64,000 bases of DNA from Anaerolineales bacterium (GCA_016744335.1 JADGEO010000006.1:1-64000); one strand, 5' to 3'. Positions 24,409 to 33,426 are shown, counted from the stretch's first letter. Notes: generated by a model from the sequence alone, not told the origin. A program made the numbers and translations.

Positions 24409-25016
24409 CTGTTTTTTTCCTGATTTTCTTCTGCGTTTGCTGTAATTAGATAGGCGCCTACTAAGGCTAAGCCGAGATTGATAATAGCCAGTAGTGCGGC
24501 AACGAGGGTGGCATCTTCAACTGCGGCGTAGAGAATTTCAAACCCTGCTATGAAGGTAAGTAAACCGATGATAACGTGTAGTGGTTCTACTGTTAGTCCT
24601 AAGAGAAGAAGCCCCATGATGAGTAAGATGAGACTCCCTGTAACTTCGACTGCACCGATGCCGGGGAGCAAGGCTGTGACAGTTGGGGTGGTTGAAATGG
24701 CGAGGACTAAAGCCAATACCGCTGTTAGGATGCGGAAAAATCTGCCTTGAGACCAAGATAAATGTTGGGGTGGGGTATCAAGTTCTGGGTCAAGGGCGGA
24801 GCGGGTAATCCCTAAGATGGTGGCAACCATCCATCCCGTTACCAGTTTTACGGCAGACATTGAAAAAGTCCAATGAAGTTGTGTGAGCCAAAAAACGCCA
24901 AGGTAGAGTAAGGCAAGCGCGGCTAAGCTCCAACGCCAATCTTGCGTAATGAGAAATGAGAGGGTGGCAAGGAAGAGTATGAATACTGAAATCCAAGATA
25001 TGATTTGAGTGGCCAT
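24405..25016 (-). CDS. Small membrane subunit, HyfE/NuoK-like
   Basis: About 203 residues with six to seven membrane helices. The C-terminal half (GSLILLIMGLLLLGLTVEP, then GFEILYAAVEDATLVAALLAI) has the Glu-bearing helix pair typical of NuoK/MrpC and HyfE subunits. I choose the ATG at 25016, which overlaps the upstream stop as TAATG. The frame is open 19 codons further but with low-quality sequence. Its own stop overlaps the next start by 4 bases. It sits between two large antiporter-like subunits, like the membrane arm of hydrogenase-4 or Mrp complexes. Confidence 0.72.
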   Translation of the reverse strand: MATQIISWISVFILFLATLSFLITQDWRWSLAALALLYLGVFWLTQLHWTFSMSAVKLVTGWMVATILGITRSALDPELDTPPQHLSWSQGRFFRILTAVLALVLAISTTPTVTALLPGIGAVEVTGSLILLIMGLLLLGLTVEPLHVIIGLLTFIAGFEILYAAVEDATLVAALLAIINLGLALVGAYLITANAEENQEKNR

Positions 25017-26578
25017 TAGCGAATTCCCTCTGCGAGTAGAGAGGCGAAGAGTATGATGATGAGTAAAGCCCATAAAATTCCCCCATCGCCTTCAAATATA
25101 TTGGTGATTTTTTTGAACCCTTCGCGTAGAAAATAATAGAGGCTTAAAGAGAAGTCGTAGATGAATGTTTTTCTTTTTTGAGGCTTTGTTTCTGTAATCC
25201 AGTGCGCCTGAAGTGGTACAAAAGTGTTGATGCGTGGTAAAAACCAAATAACTAAAGCGGTTAAGAAAAGAGATGCCAAGGCAAATTGCCATGCACCAAG
25301 AGATGCTGAACCTTCCCAACCCCAAAAGCCTAAGAGAATTAAGGAAAATAACATAATGCCAATGCCTAGGGGGTAGGCGAGCAATGTAAAGCGATTGTGA
25401 CTTTTGAAGGTGCCTTTATCTTTGCGCTGGGCGTGGCGGAAATATCCTGTTAAAAGTAAAACGTGTGCAGGAAGTAAGATGATCCAATATCCTGCCCATT
25501 GTGATGTGTTGCTTTCCCAAGCGGTTGCGGTGAGTGTTAGTGGCAAAGTAGATGTTGCAATCAGGCTTCCTAAAAGGAGGCGATTGAGCCATTTATTTTC
25601 TACCGAAGAGAGAAACAAAACCCCGCCGCCCAGTACAAGTGCGACACCCCAGGCAACGCTCCCAACGGGATTAGCGCGTAAAGTTGCAGAAAGAGCCAGC
25701 GAAGCCATGCCCAGCATCCAGTAGGGGCGGGCATCGAGGGTTTTTTTTGTTTGAAACCACATCCAAGCACTGTAGAGGGCAGTTAGAGAAATTATGCCCA
25801 ATAAATAAGGGATAATAGGGGATTGAAGGCTTTCTTGTGGAATGTGTGCCAGCAATATCAAACTAGAGGCGGCGGCAGTAAGCCGAAGCATTGTCTCGTA
25901 GCCGCGGCGCAGTGCTGATTCTGTTTTAAAGGGGATGTGCATGGGTAGAATGCCTAAACGCAAGCCTGCCGCAATAAGCATATAAATGCCTGCGCTTTGC
26001 GATGCGGTGAGAAAGTTTTGCGAAGTCCCCTCTGTCATGCTCACCATCCCTGCCCAGAGCAAGAAGCCTGTTCCTAGAATGCGTGTTGAGAATGAAATCA
26101 CAACGTGTTCGCGTTGTTTTTTTTCACGTACCGACGTTAATAAAGTGCTTAGCTCTGCTAAATCTATGGCAGACCAAGCAATAACAAGGGTAAGGGGATT
26201 CTCTGCCAGCACAGCTAAAATGCCGACTGCGCCGAGCGCAAGCGTTCCTGCCCAAGCGGGCGTGCTAGGGAAGTTTTCGCGAGCTACAGCTGTAAAAATA
26301 ACCCCTAGAGCCAGCGTTGCAAGGCTATAAGCATAAGCCCAAGAGAGTTCGTCTGCGAGCAGAGTGGGGGAATTGATAAAAAGACTTTCGGGTTGCCAAG
26401 CAGGGAGTGCAAGCAAAATCGGCATTTTTAGTTGCCAAAAAAAGACACTCAGCCATGCCAAAAAAGCGCCTATGGCCGCAACTAACCATAAATAACGAAA
26501 GTCGGGGTTAAATAGGCGTAAAAGAAGCAAGGCGAGTGCGCTAATAAAAAAGATGGCAATTGTAATGATGATGAGCAT
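25016..26578 (-). CDS. Complex I/Mrp antiporter-like membrane subunit, diverged
   Basis: A 520-residue polytopic protein with about 14 membrane segments, distantly NuoL/NuoM-like. The usual functional core is altered. The Glu/Lys helix reads LTLVIAWSAIDLAELSTLLT, and the His/Pro loop reads GILPMHIPFKTESALRRGYE rather than the P-F-H-x-W-L-P sequence. A C-terminal hydrophilic stretch ends in a final membrane helix. It is the first gene of a tightly coupled minus-strand operon (TAATG and ATGA junctions). A 212-base divergent region with a palindromic hairpin separates it from the DUF3048 gene. Function as an ion channel or antiporter is inferred. Confidence 0.72.
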   Translation of the reverse strand: MLIIITIAIFFISALALLLLRLFNPDFRYLWLVAAIGAFLAWLSVFFWQLKMPILLALPAWQPESLFINSPTLLADELSWAYAYSLATLALGVIFTAVARENFPSTPAWAGTLALGAVGILAVLAENPLTLVIAWSAIDLAELSTLLTSVREKKQREHVVISFSTRILGTGFLLWAGMVSMTEGTSQNFLTASQSAGIYMLIAAGLRLGILPMHIPFKTESALRRGYETMLRLTAAASSLILLAHIPQESLQSPIIPYLLGIISLTALYSAWMWFQTKKTLDARPYWMLGMASLALSATLRANPVGSVAWGVALVLGGGVLFLSSVENKWLNRLLLGSLIATSTLPLTLTATAWESNTSQWAGYWIILLPAHVLLLTGYFRHAQRKDKGTFKSHNRFTLLAYPLGIGIMLFSLILLGFWGWEGSASLGAWQFALASLFLTALVIWFLPRINTFVPLQAHWITETKPQKRKTFIYDFSLSLYYFLREGFKKITNIFEGDGGILWALLIIILFASLLAEGIR

Positions 26579-26618
26579 AAGGGTACAATAGGCTTTGTCA
26601 GAAATAAAACTTCAGCGG

Positions 26619-26658
26619 TTAGAAGAACCCGTTCCCTTCAAGGGAGCGGGTTCTTCTA
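26619..26658. repeat. AGAAGAAC hairpin repeat, copy 1
   Basis: A near-perfect 20-bp stem, TTAGAAGAACCCGTTCCCTT against AAGGGAGCGGGTTCTTCTAA. Copies are also at 34880-34924 and 59020-59058. Here it lies in a divergent promoter region. Confidence 0.75.
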
Positions 26659-26790
26659 AGCTATTTCCGATAGACTCTAATAATCGGATGTGAAAAAAAT
26701 ACAAGACAATGCTATTTTATCAGCTTTACTTTTTCTGTTGTAAAATTCGAGAAAATCGTATTGTCTAAAAAATGTTGAAATTTAAAAATA

Positions 26791-27984
26791 ATGTCACTTT
26801 CTAAAAAACTCCTTATAATTTTTTCTTTACTCTTTCTCGCCTCATGCCAGCCTGCGAGCACGCCTACGGTTGAGATTGCCTCATCTCCAACGATTTTTGT
26901 GCCGACAGAGACACCAACTCAAGTCCCTACCCCAGCCCCTACCTCTACGCCGCTTATTTTACCAACATCTTCAAATATCACGCCTTATTCCTTGCCCGAT
27001 GGCATTAATCCACTCACGGGGCTGCCCCCTGCCTCACCCGAATTATTAGATAGGCGACCTATTGCGAGCAAAATTGCGCTCTTTCCTCGTTACGTGCGCA
27101 CCATCAACTCGGGGCTAAGTCTTGCAGACGTTGTCTTTGAATACTATATAGAAAGTGGGCTAACGCGTTTTATTGCTGTATTTTATAGCAATAATGCCGA
27201 GCAGATTGGTCCCGTTCGCTCAGGGCGTTTTTTCGATGAGCACGTTGCCCGCATGTATCAAGCTTATCTCGTTTTCAAATACGCCGACAAACGTGTTTAC
27301 GACCATCTCAAAGCGAGCGATATTAACGAATTTTTGATTGTGCCGGGAAATTCTTATTGTCCGCCCTTCGTAATTGGCGAAAAAGAACTCGATACCTATA
27401 ATAATATCTTCTTAGATTCAACAAAGTTTTCAGCTTGTTTGGAAAGACAGAAAAAAGATGATACGCGTCCCGATTTGCGTGCAAGCTATTTTAGTAATCA
27501 GCCGCCAACTTCGGGAGAACCGGCGCTGGGTATTTTTGCCCGCTATTCCCTCGATGATTATCATTATTGGGAATATCAGCCAATTACAAATAAATACTAC
27601 CGCCATCAAGAAGCAAACGGACTCAGAAATGGAGAAACGCCCGCCTACGCCCCGCTTGTAGACGACCTCACAGGGGAGCAAGTCACCGCAGAAAATGTGA
27701 TTTATCTCTTTGTGCCTCACACTTTTGACAATCAGTTTCAAGAAGAAGATGAGGTCTACCATATTGATTTAATCGGATTGGGAAAAGCGATGCTCTTCCG
27801 TGATGGACGCGTGATCTCGGCATATTGGCGTAGGATTGCTAGTGATCAACCCCTGCTTATTACCGACTTAAGTGGACAGCCCCTCCCTCTCAAACCTGGT
27901 CGCACCTTTTATCAGGTACTTGGCGAAAATTCAAGAGTAGTAGATGAAAATAATCTCTGGTATTTTCAGTTCGATACGCCGTAG
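26791..27984 (+). CDS. DUF3048 (YerB-like) lipoprotein
   Basis: A 397-residue secreted lipoprotein. It has a signal peptide with lipobox FLASCQ (Cys19), a Thr/Pro/Ser-rich tether to about residue 65, then a DUF3048 domain: PDGINPLTGLP, RRPIASKIALFPRYVR and the SGLTRFIAVFYSNNAEQIGPVRSGR segment. YerB-type proteins are cell-surface proteins of unknown role in spore formers and Chloroflexota. The ATG lacks a clear Shine-Dalgarno. It is transcribed alone and followed by a small inverted-repeat unit. Confidence 0.88.
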   Translation: MSLSKKLLIIFSLLFLASCQPASTPTVEIASSPTIFVPTETPTQVPTPAPTSTPLILPTSSNITPYSLPDGINPLTGLPPASPELLDRRPIASKIALFPRYVRTINSGLSLADVVFEYYIESGLTRFIAVFYSNNAEQIGPVRSGRFFDEHVARMYQAYLVFKYADKRVYDHLKASDINEFLIVPGNSYCPPFVIGEKELDTYNNIFLDSTKFSACLERQKKDDTRPDLRASYFSNQPPTSGEPALGIFARYSLDDYHYWEYQPITNKYYRHQEANGLRNGETPAYAPLVDDLTGEQVTAENVIYLFVPHTFDNQFQEEDEVYHIDLIGLGKAMLFRDGRVISAYWRRIASDQPLLITDLSGQPLPLKPGRTFYQVLGENSRVVDENNLWYFQFDTP

Positions 27985-28008
27985 CGTAGTACAATAATGT
28001 GTATGTTT

Positions 28009-28082
28009 TTAACCGCTAACCTTCTCTAATCCCCGCTAAATTTTGCGTTTTTTTCGTGAAGATTAGCGTAAATTAGCGGTTT
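28009..28082. repeat. Small inverted-repeat unit of GCTAA octamers
   Basis: AACCGCTAAC...CCCCGCTAAA on the left mirrors GATTAGCGTAAATTAGCGGTT on the right, with no ORF inside. It resembles the empty unit at 59120-59299. Confidence 0.45.
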
Positions 28083-28101
28083 ATGACCACAAGGATAAAA
28101 A

Positions 28102-28692
28102 ATGAACCTAGATTCCACTTTTCTAAACAATCTCGCCCTCGTCCTAACGGGATTCGGTGCCGCATTCTTTTTTGCTCTTTGGGTCAGTCTTGTTATTTGG
28201 ACCTATAGAGATATTAGCAACCGCACCCGCGATAAATTGGTGCAAATCCTTTCCACAGTTTTGGTGGGATTACTCTATTTACCCGGTATCTTGGTATATC
28301 TTGTTTTACGTCCACCGCGCACGCTCGAGGACGAATACCAGCGCACCCTCGAAGAAGAAGCTCTTCTCGCCGCTATAGAAGACCAGTTGCTTTGCCCCGG
28401 CTGTGAACGGCGGGTTAAAGATGATTGGATGCTTTGCCCCAGTTGTCAGACCAAACTCAAAAAGAATTGCCACAATTGTAATGCGCTCATGGAACTCCCG
28501 TGGAATATCTGCCCTCACTGTGCGACTCCCGAATTGGGAATGCGAAAAGAGAATATGAGCATGGATGATGTTATGCGGAATCTTGATACAGGGGAGGAAG
28601 AAGCAAAGGAGGCAAACGTGACAGGGGAAACAAGTGCGGCAAATGATGCAAGCGTGACAAGGGAGGCAAATGGGGGAAATGATGAAATATAA
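28102..28692 (+). CDS. Membrane-anchored double zinc-ribbon protein
   Basis: 196 residues. An N-terminal region has two hydrophobic helices (about residues 15-40 and 50-68), then come two zinc ribbons: CPGCERR...CPSC (near 98-116) and CHNCNAL...CPHC (near 123-140). The acidic C-terminal tail is of low complexity, with repeated Glu, Ala, Asn and Thr (about 160-196). Such DZR proteins are often membrane-tethered adaptors, and the partner here is unknown. The 298 bases after it (28693-28990) hold AT-rich tandem motifs such as GCGAATTTACGCGAATGAGC but no gene. Confidence 0.82.
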   Translation: MNLDSTFLNNLALVLTGFGAAFFFALWVSLVIWTYRDISNRTRDKLVQILSTVLVGLLYLPGILVYLVLRPPRTLEDEYQRTLEEEALLAAIEDQLLCPGCERRVKDDWMLCPSCQTKLKKNCHNCNALMELPWNICPHCATPELGMRKENMSMDDVMRNLDTGEEEAKEANVTGETSAANDASVTREANGGNDEI

Positions 28693-28990
28693 AATGTGAT
28701 GTGCGCGGAAAGGTCACGTTTTTTTGTAAGCGTTCAGCCATATTAAAAACTTTCAACGCGAATTTACGCGAATGAGCGAATGACGCGAATTTTTAATGCT
28801 TTTGCTGCATTTTTCTAGAAAGTTTATATGTTTTTGTCATCTTTGCACATATAAAAAACAAAAAAGTTTTTAAAATCCGCGAAAACCTGTCTAATCTGTA
28901 AAATCCGTGTTCTGTTTTGAAACCCCTGAACGTTTACGTTTTTTTTACTATCAAACTATCCAACTACAAAACTACCTAAACAAAAAAACT

Positions 28991-30094
28991 ATGAAAATCG
29001 AAAAAATTACCCTCATCCATTTAAAAATGCCCCTTGTTTCTCACTTTGAGACTTCCTTCGGACGAATTTATGCTCGTGAGAGTATTCTTATCACCGTCTA
29101 TGCAGAGGGGCTTGTTGGCTATGGCGAATGTGCTGCTGATAAAGACCCCGGATACGCGTATGAGACCGTTGGCACTGCATGGCATATTCTTAAAGATTTC
29201 ATTCTCCTTGAACTTCAAGGGCAAGATATTAAAGACTCTGCCGATTATCGTGCTCGTGTGGCGAATATCAAAGGTCACGAAATGGCAAAAGCTGGGGTAG
29301 AGATGGCAATTTGGGATCTGCTCGGCAAAAAAGAGAATAAGTCGCTCCAAAGTTTATTTGGCGGTGGTAAGCCTAAAGTCGCGGTCGGCGTCTCGGTGGG
29401 ATTACAGGATACGCCCGATGACCTTCTCAAGGTGATTGAAAATTATCTCGCGGACGGCTATGGTCGAGTTAAGTTGAAAATCAAACCCGGTCGTGATGTG
29501 GGTGATGTCTCTGCGGCGCGAGAAGCCTATCCCGATTTGAAATTGCAAGTGGATGCAAACTCTGCGTATACGCTTGAAACCGCGAAGGCGATCCAGCCTT
29601 TAGATGATTTGGATTTGCTCCTTATTGAACAACCTCTCGCCGAAGACGATTTATGGGATCATCATATTTTGCAGAAGAGATTTGAAACGCCACTGTGTTT
29701 AGATGAGAGCATTATTTCTGTGCGGCACGCACGCCAAGCGATAGAAATGGATGCTTCTCGTATTATCAATATCAAGGCGGGACGTGTGGGCGGATTAAGT
29801 GAAGCCGTTGCTATTCACGATTTATGCTATACCGCCGACATCCCCGTTTGGTGTGGTGGGATGCTAGAAACGGGTGTGGGGCGAGCGGCTAATTTAGCTT
29901 TAGCCTCTTTGCCCAACTTTGCTTTGCCCGGCGATATTTCTGCCACAGACCGTTATTATGCCCAAGATATTACCCATGAGCGTTTTTCTTTGAATAGTGA
30001 TAGCACCATTGATGTGCCCACCGCGCCAGGTTTGGGCATCACGATTGATGATGATGCAGTGAAGAAATTTAGGGTGCGGGAGTTCTCTGTATAG
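28991..30094 (+). CDS. menC: o-Succinylbenzoate synthase / N-acylamino acid racemase family enolase
   Basis: About 367 residues of enolase-superfamily fold. The start I choose is the ATG at 28991, giving MKIEKITLIHLKMPLV. Upstream codons in frame are low-complexity. The catalytic set is visible: GRVKLKIKPGRD (KxK, near residues 160-170), LQVDANSAYT (Asp near 187), LLIEQPLAEDD (Glu near 212), LCLDESI (Asp/Glu near 237) and NIKAGRVGG (Lys near 262). Enzymes of this type make o-succinylbenzoate for menaquinone or racemise N-succinylamino acids. No other men genes are in the window, so either role is possible. Confidence 0.82.
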   Translation: MKIEKITLIHLKMPLVSHFETSFGRIYARESILITVYAEGLVGYGECAADKDPGYAYETVGTAWHILKDFILLELQGQDIKDSADYRARVANIKGHEMAKAGVEMAIWDLLGKKENKSLQSLFGGGKPKVAVGVSVGLQDTPDDLLKVIENYLADGYGRVKLKIKPGRDVGDVSAAREAYPDLKLQVDANSAYTLETAKAIQPLDDLDLLLIEQPLAEDDLWDHHILQKRFETPLCLDESIISVRHARQAIEMDASRIINIKAGRVGGLSEAVAIHDLCYTADIPVWCGGMLETGVGRAANLALASLPNFALPGDISATDRYYAQDITHERFSLNSDSTIDVPTAPGLGITIDDDAVKKFRVREFSV

Positions 30095-30111
30095 TTCTTT
30101 CACGCGAATTT

Positions 30112-30192
30112 TTCCCCCTTCTGTCCTACGGACATCTTCCCCCGAAGGGGGAAGACAATTTCTCCCCCTTCGGGGGAGATTAAAGAGGGGGA
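30112..30192. repeat. C/G palindrome repeat, double intergenic copy
   Basis: Two adjoining palindromes, one with GTCCTACGGAC and CCCCCGAAGGGGG, the other CTCCCCC-TTCG-GGGGGAG plus ATTAAAGAGGGGG. They are the closest relatives of the insert in the DUF711 gene. Confidence 0.75.
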
Positions 30193-30220
30193 AGAAACAC
30201 GAATTTTAAAATTAAAATGA

Positions 30221-30355
30221 TAGCGGCGGTTGAGTAGGCGATGCGCTTCGCCGTATCGAAACCAAAGCGGGTTACTAAAAATATAATTTTTTCACAAATC
30301 CGCTCTGGTTTCGATACGCCCCTCAAAAAGAGTTCGGGCTACTCAACCGCCGCTA
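30221..30355. mobile_element. MITE-like 135-base inverted-repeat element, copy 1
   Basis: Terminal inverted repeats TAGCGGCGGTTGAGTAG (30221-30237) and CTACTCAACCGCCGCTA (30339-30355) are perfect. Inner arms CGTATCGAAACC and GGTTTCGATACG extend the palindrome. No ORF. A second copy of the same length is at 37161-37295, and both follow AAAATGA. Confidence 0.7.
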
Positions 30356-30374
30356 CCTATTATAGAAGCTAAGT

Positions 30375-32057
30375 ATGAAAAAAACACAAAATATTTTCAC
30401 TATATTCTTTATTATCACCATTCTTCTTTCTGCGTGTGCTGCACCAGAAATGGCTACTCCTCCCCCTGAGCGGACGCTAACGCCACGCCCGCCAGTTGTG
30501 AAAACAACGCCAACCGCGACCCAAAATCCCAATTATCTTTGGATTGGTGATGCGGTGCCAGATGCGCTAAGAAAGGCATCTTTCGATTGGGGGCTTCCCC
30601 TCACGGCAGATGAAGATATGGCGGTTTTGCGTTTAGATGTGAACACATTAGAACCAGAAGCGGAGTGGGTTTATGCGCTGGTTGCGCCTTTCCCCACTAT
30701 CATGGATGAAGTGACGAGTGAAGAATTGCTTGCCACGTGGGATGGGGAAGCATCAGACGCCTCAGCCCTTTGGATGGCAGAGGAGACAAAAGCCGCACTC
30801 ACTGCTCTTTGGGGGCAACCCAGTTCAAAACACCTTCGTACCGCCGAATCCCATAATCTATTAAATTTGGCATGGGAAGAGCGAGATTCTTGGGCAATTA
30901 TCCCCTTTGAAGAAATCGAACCGCGCTGGAAGGTGCTGAGCATTGATGGGCAATCGCCTATGCACAATGATTTTTCTGCCGAAGAGTATCCGCTCATTAT
31001 TTCCTATGGCTGGGATTGCGAATCCCCTTGCTCTGTTGACACGCCTGAAATCTCATCTACAAATCGTGACTCTGAAAAAATGACCGTTTTGGTGATGACG
31101 GGCGTAACCGCAATGGTGCGTGCTACTGCTTATAAAATGGAAGTGGAGGGCATTACTTACCCCGCTCGAGATATTGGGCATTGGTTGCAAAATGCCGATA
31201 TTACGCATATTAGCAACGAAGTCCCATTTTACGAGCATTGCCCCTACCCCAACCCAAACCCGGGCACACAGTCTTTTTGTAGCAACCCCGATTATATTGA
31301 ACTGCTCGAATATGTAAGCACCGATTTGGTAGAGCTAACGGGCAATCATTTTCAAGATCAAGGCTCAGATGCTACCCTTTTTACGCTAGATTTATATAAT
31401 GAGTACGGCATTCCCTATTATGGCGGTGGTAAAGATTTGGCAGACGCACAAAAAGCCATCACGCTAGAACATAATGGCAATAAATTTGCCTTTATTGGGT
31501 GCAACCCGGTCGGTCCTGATTATGCGTGGGCACGTGAAGACGATTGGCCCGGCGCGGCACCTTGCGATTTTGAATTTATGACCGCAGAAATCGCCCAATT
31601 TCGTGCAGAAGGCTATTTGCCCATCGCTACTTTTCAATATCAAGAATACTATTCGCCAGAAATTCGCCCACAGCAAGGGCGCGATTTTCGCGCCATGGCA
31701 GATGCCGGCGCGGTGGTTGTGAGCGGTAGTCAGGCACATTCTGCGCAGGTAAAAGAATTTTATAACGGCTCATTTATTGATTACGGTTTGGGCAATCTCT
31801 TTTTCGACCAAATGCACACCACCGAAAACACTCGTGACGAGTTCATAGACCGCCACACTTTTTACGATGGCAAATATCTCGGCGTAGAACTCCTCACCGC
31901 ATTGCTCGAAGATTACGCCCGCCCTCGCCCCATGACTGCGCCAGAACGTACCGAATTTCTCACCTTTATTTTTGATGCCAGCGGTTGGGGTAATATGGTT
32001 GCCACCATCACCCCCACGCCCACCACCACGCCGGCTCCAGTTTATGATGATGAGTAG
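30375..32057 (+). CDS. CapA-family (poly-gamma-glutamate biosynthesis-like) lipoprotein
   Basis: A 560-residue exported lipoprotein with lipobox LLSACA (Cys21) and a Pro/Thr-rich tether. The C-terminal half is a PGA_cap metallophosphoesterase-like domain: VLVMTGVTAMVRAT near 238-250, ADITHISNEVPF near 275-286, VELTGNHFQDQG near 318-329, FAFIGCNPVGPDY near 372-385 and VVVSGSQAHSAQVKEF followed by IDYGLGNLFFDQ near 455-485. The Asn/His pairs fit the family metal site. CapA-like proteins act at the cell surface, in some organisms in polyglutamate export. No capBC genes are nearby, so a general envelope role is as likely. Confidence 0.85.
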   Translation: MKKTQNIFTIFFIITILLSACAAPEMATPPPERTLTPRPPVVKTTPTATQNPNYLWIGDAVPDALRKASFDWGLPLTADEDMAVLRLDVNTLEPEAEWVYALVAPFPTIMDEVTSEELLATWDGEASDASALWMAEETKAALTALWGQPSSKHLRTAESHNLLNLAWEERDSWAIIPFEEIEPRWKVLSIDGQSPMHNDFSAEEYPLIISYGWDCESPCSVDTPEISSTNRDSEKMTVLVMTGVTAMVRATAYKMEVEGITYPARDIGHWLQNADITHISNEVPFYEHCPYPNPNPGTQSFCSNPDYIELLEYVSTDLVELTGNHFQDQGSDATLFTLDLYNEYGIPYYGGGKDLADAQKAITLEHNGNKFAFIGCNPVGPDYAWAREDDWPGAAPCDFEFMTAEIAQFRAEGYLPIATFQYQEYYSPEIRPQQGRDFRAMADAGAVVVSGSQAHSAQVKEFYNGSFIDYGLGNLFFDQMHTTENTRDEFIDRHTFYDGKYLGVELLTALLEDYARPRPMTAPERTEFLTFIFDASGWGNMVATITPTPTTTPAPVYDDE

Positions 32058-32096
32058 ACCCGTAAATCAGTAGATCAGGAAACCAGTGAAACTAAT

Positions 32097-32732
32097 ATGA
32101 GCATATACGATATTTCTCTTCCTATTTCTCCAAATCTTCCCGTCTGGGAGGGTGATCCCGCTATAGAATTAGAAGAAATCCTTTCTATAGATGAAGGTGC
32201 AGATGCAAACGTCTCGCGTTTTTCGGCAGGCGTGCATGTGGGGACGCATGTGGATGCGCCGCATCATTTTCTAAACGATGGACGTACCGTTGAAAATCTT
32301 TCTTTGGATATATTGACAGGCGGAGCATTCGTACTTCATCTTGCTGAGGGCGTGGACGCAGTGGATGCGGCGACACTCACAGATTCTGCCATCCCCGAAA
32401 ACACATCGCGCCTGCTGATACGGACGCGCAACTCCCAGCAGTGGACGCAAAAATCCCCCAAGTTCATCCGTGATTTTGTCGCCATCACCCCCGATGGCGC
32501 AGAATGGTTAGTAGAAAATAAAATAAAACTCATCGGCGTAGACTATCTCTCTGTCGCCGAGTTTAATAACTCTATCCCCACGCATCAAATTCTTTTGCGC
32601 GCGGGTATTGTCGTGATTGAAGGCTGTGACCTAAGCCAAGTCCCGCAAGGGGAGTATGCGCTTTATTGTTTGCCATTAAAATTAGTTGGGTCAGATGGTG
32701 CGCCAGCTAGGGCGATTTTGGTGGGGGAGTAG
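32097..32732 (+). CDS. Cyclase-family protein (kynurenine formamidase-like)
   Basis: A 211-residue PF04199-type metal hydrolase. The signature HVGTHVDAPHHF (near residues 46-57) carries the metal-binding His and Asp residues, and GVDYLSVAEFN (near 150) is also typical. Members include kynurenine formamidase and isatin hydrolase. The substrate cannot be told here, and no tryptophan catabolic genes are in view. It is a single gene followed directly by the MazEF promoter. Confidence 0.88.
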   Translation: MSIYDISLPISPNLPVWEGDPAIELEEILSIDEGADANVSRFSAGVHVGTHVDAPHHFLNDGRTVENLSLDILTGGAFVLHLAEGVDAVDAATLTDSAIPENTSRLLIRTRNSQQWTQKSPKFIRDFVAITPDGAEWLVENKIKLIGVDYLSVAEFNNSIPTHQILLRAGIVVIEGCDLSQVPQGEYALYCLPLKLVGSDGAPARAILVGE

Positions 32733-32740
32733 AATCTAAA

Positions 32741-32769
32741 TTGACACAATGCCTACCGAATGTTATACT
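32741..32769 (+). promoter_or_regulatory. Promoter of the MazEF-like module
   Basis: TTGACA, a 17-base spacer, then TATACT, close to the sigma-70 consensus. It places the start point near 32776 and rules out an ATG at 32749, so the antitoxin begins at 32806. Confidence 0.85.
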
Positions 32770-32805
32770 ATGGGTATAAACAAAAAGCGAAAAAGGTATA
32801 AGAAT

Positions 32806-33060
32806 ATGGCAAGTGTAAAAACAGCAATTTCAATACAAGAACCCTTATTTAGGCAGGTTGAAAGTTTAGCCGACAGCTTAAACATTTCTCGCAGTCGAGT
32901 ATTTGCTTTAGCTGTAGAAGAATTTCTTGAACGGTATAAAAACCAACAATTGCTTGATAACCTTAATAGTGCCTATGATGATCTTCCTAGTCCAAAAGCG
33001 GAAGAATACCTACATAAAGTACAAAAGCAACATAGACATTTGGTGGAGGGGGAATGGTAG
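32806..33060 (+). CDS. MazE-like antitoxin (ribbon-helix-helix)
   Basis: An 84-residue protein. The N-terminal part (VKTAISIQEPLFRQVESLADSLNISRSR) has the beta-strand plus two helices of ribbon-helix-helix DNA-binding antitoxins. The C-terminal tail (about 50-84) is acidic and probably wraps the toxin. Start: the ATG at 32806 follows AAAGGT and the promoter at 32741-32769. Its 3' end overlaps the toxin start by 7 bases, a usual arrangement. It is expected to autorepress the promoter as a complex with the toxin. Confidence 0.85.
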   Translation: MASVKTAISIQEPLFRQVESLADSLNISRSRVFALAVEEFLERYKNQQLLDNLNSAYDDLPSPKAEEYLHKVQKQHRHLVEGEW

Positions 33061-33410
33061 TCAATCAGGGCGATATTTATTGGATAGAATTAGGTGAACC
33101 AATGGGTTCAGAGCCAGGGTATAGACATCCGCACCTTGTTATTCAGAATAATGTATTTAATCGTAGCCGTATTAATACCATCGTTGCCTGCGCATTAACG
33201 TCTAATTTAAAGCGTGCAAAAGCTCCAGGAAATGTCTTGTTGAAAAAAGGGGAAGCGAATCTTTCTAAACCCAGCGTCATCAATATCTCACAGATAGTTT
33301 CTGTAGACAAATCGCGGTTAGACGAATATATTGGCTCTGTCTCGACAAAGCGAATAAACGAAGTGCTAAAAGGGGTGAAACTGTTAATTGAACCGCGTGA
33401 AGTGGACTAA
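33054..33410 (+). CDS. mazF: MazF/PemK-family mRNA interferase toxin
   Basis: 118 residues with the PemK fold signatures VNQGDIYWIELGEPMGSEPGYRHPHLVIQNN at the N-terminus (the RHPHLVIQN part carries the conserved Arg), INTIVACALTSNLKRAKAPGNV in the middle and KPSVINISQIVSVDK towards the C-terminus. MazF toxins cut mRNA at short motifs, and the MazE-like partner overlaps it upstream. Length is normal. GGAGGGG precedes the ATG within the antitoxin gene. The module stands alone between metabolic genes and looks intact. Confidence 0.93.
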   Translation: MVVNQGDIYWIELGEPMGSEPGYRHPHLVIQNNVFNRSRINTIVACALTSNLKRAKAPGNVLLKKGEANLSKPSVINISQIVSVDKSRLDEYIGSVSTKRINEVLKGVKLLIEPREVD

Positions 33411-33426
33411 TTTTAACACTTTCAAA

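Noticed and set aside
23008..26578. Annotation of the antiporter genes as NADH dehydrogenase subunits nuoN/nuoM
   Set aside because: No other nuo genes are present and the first subunit lacks the usual conserved loop, so the specific names are not supportable.
28752..28800. Direct repeats GCGAAT in the gap after the zinc-ribbon gene as an origin or iteron array
   Set aside because: Only a few degenerate copies, no replication gene nearby, and similar motifs occur in other intergenic repeats of this genome.
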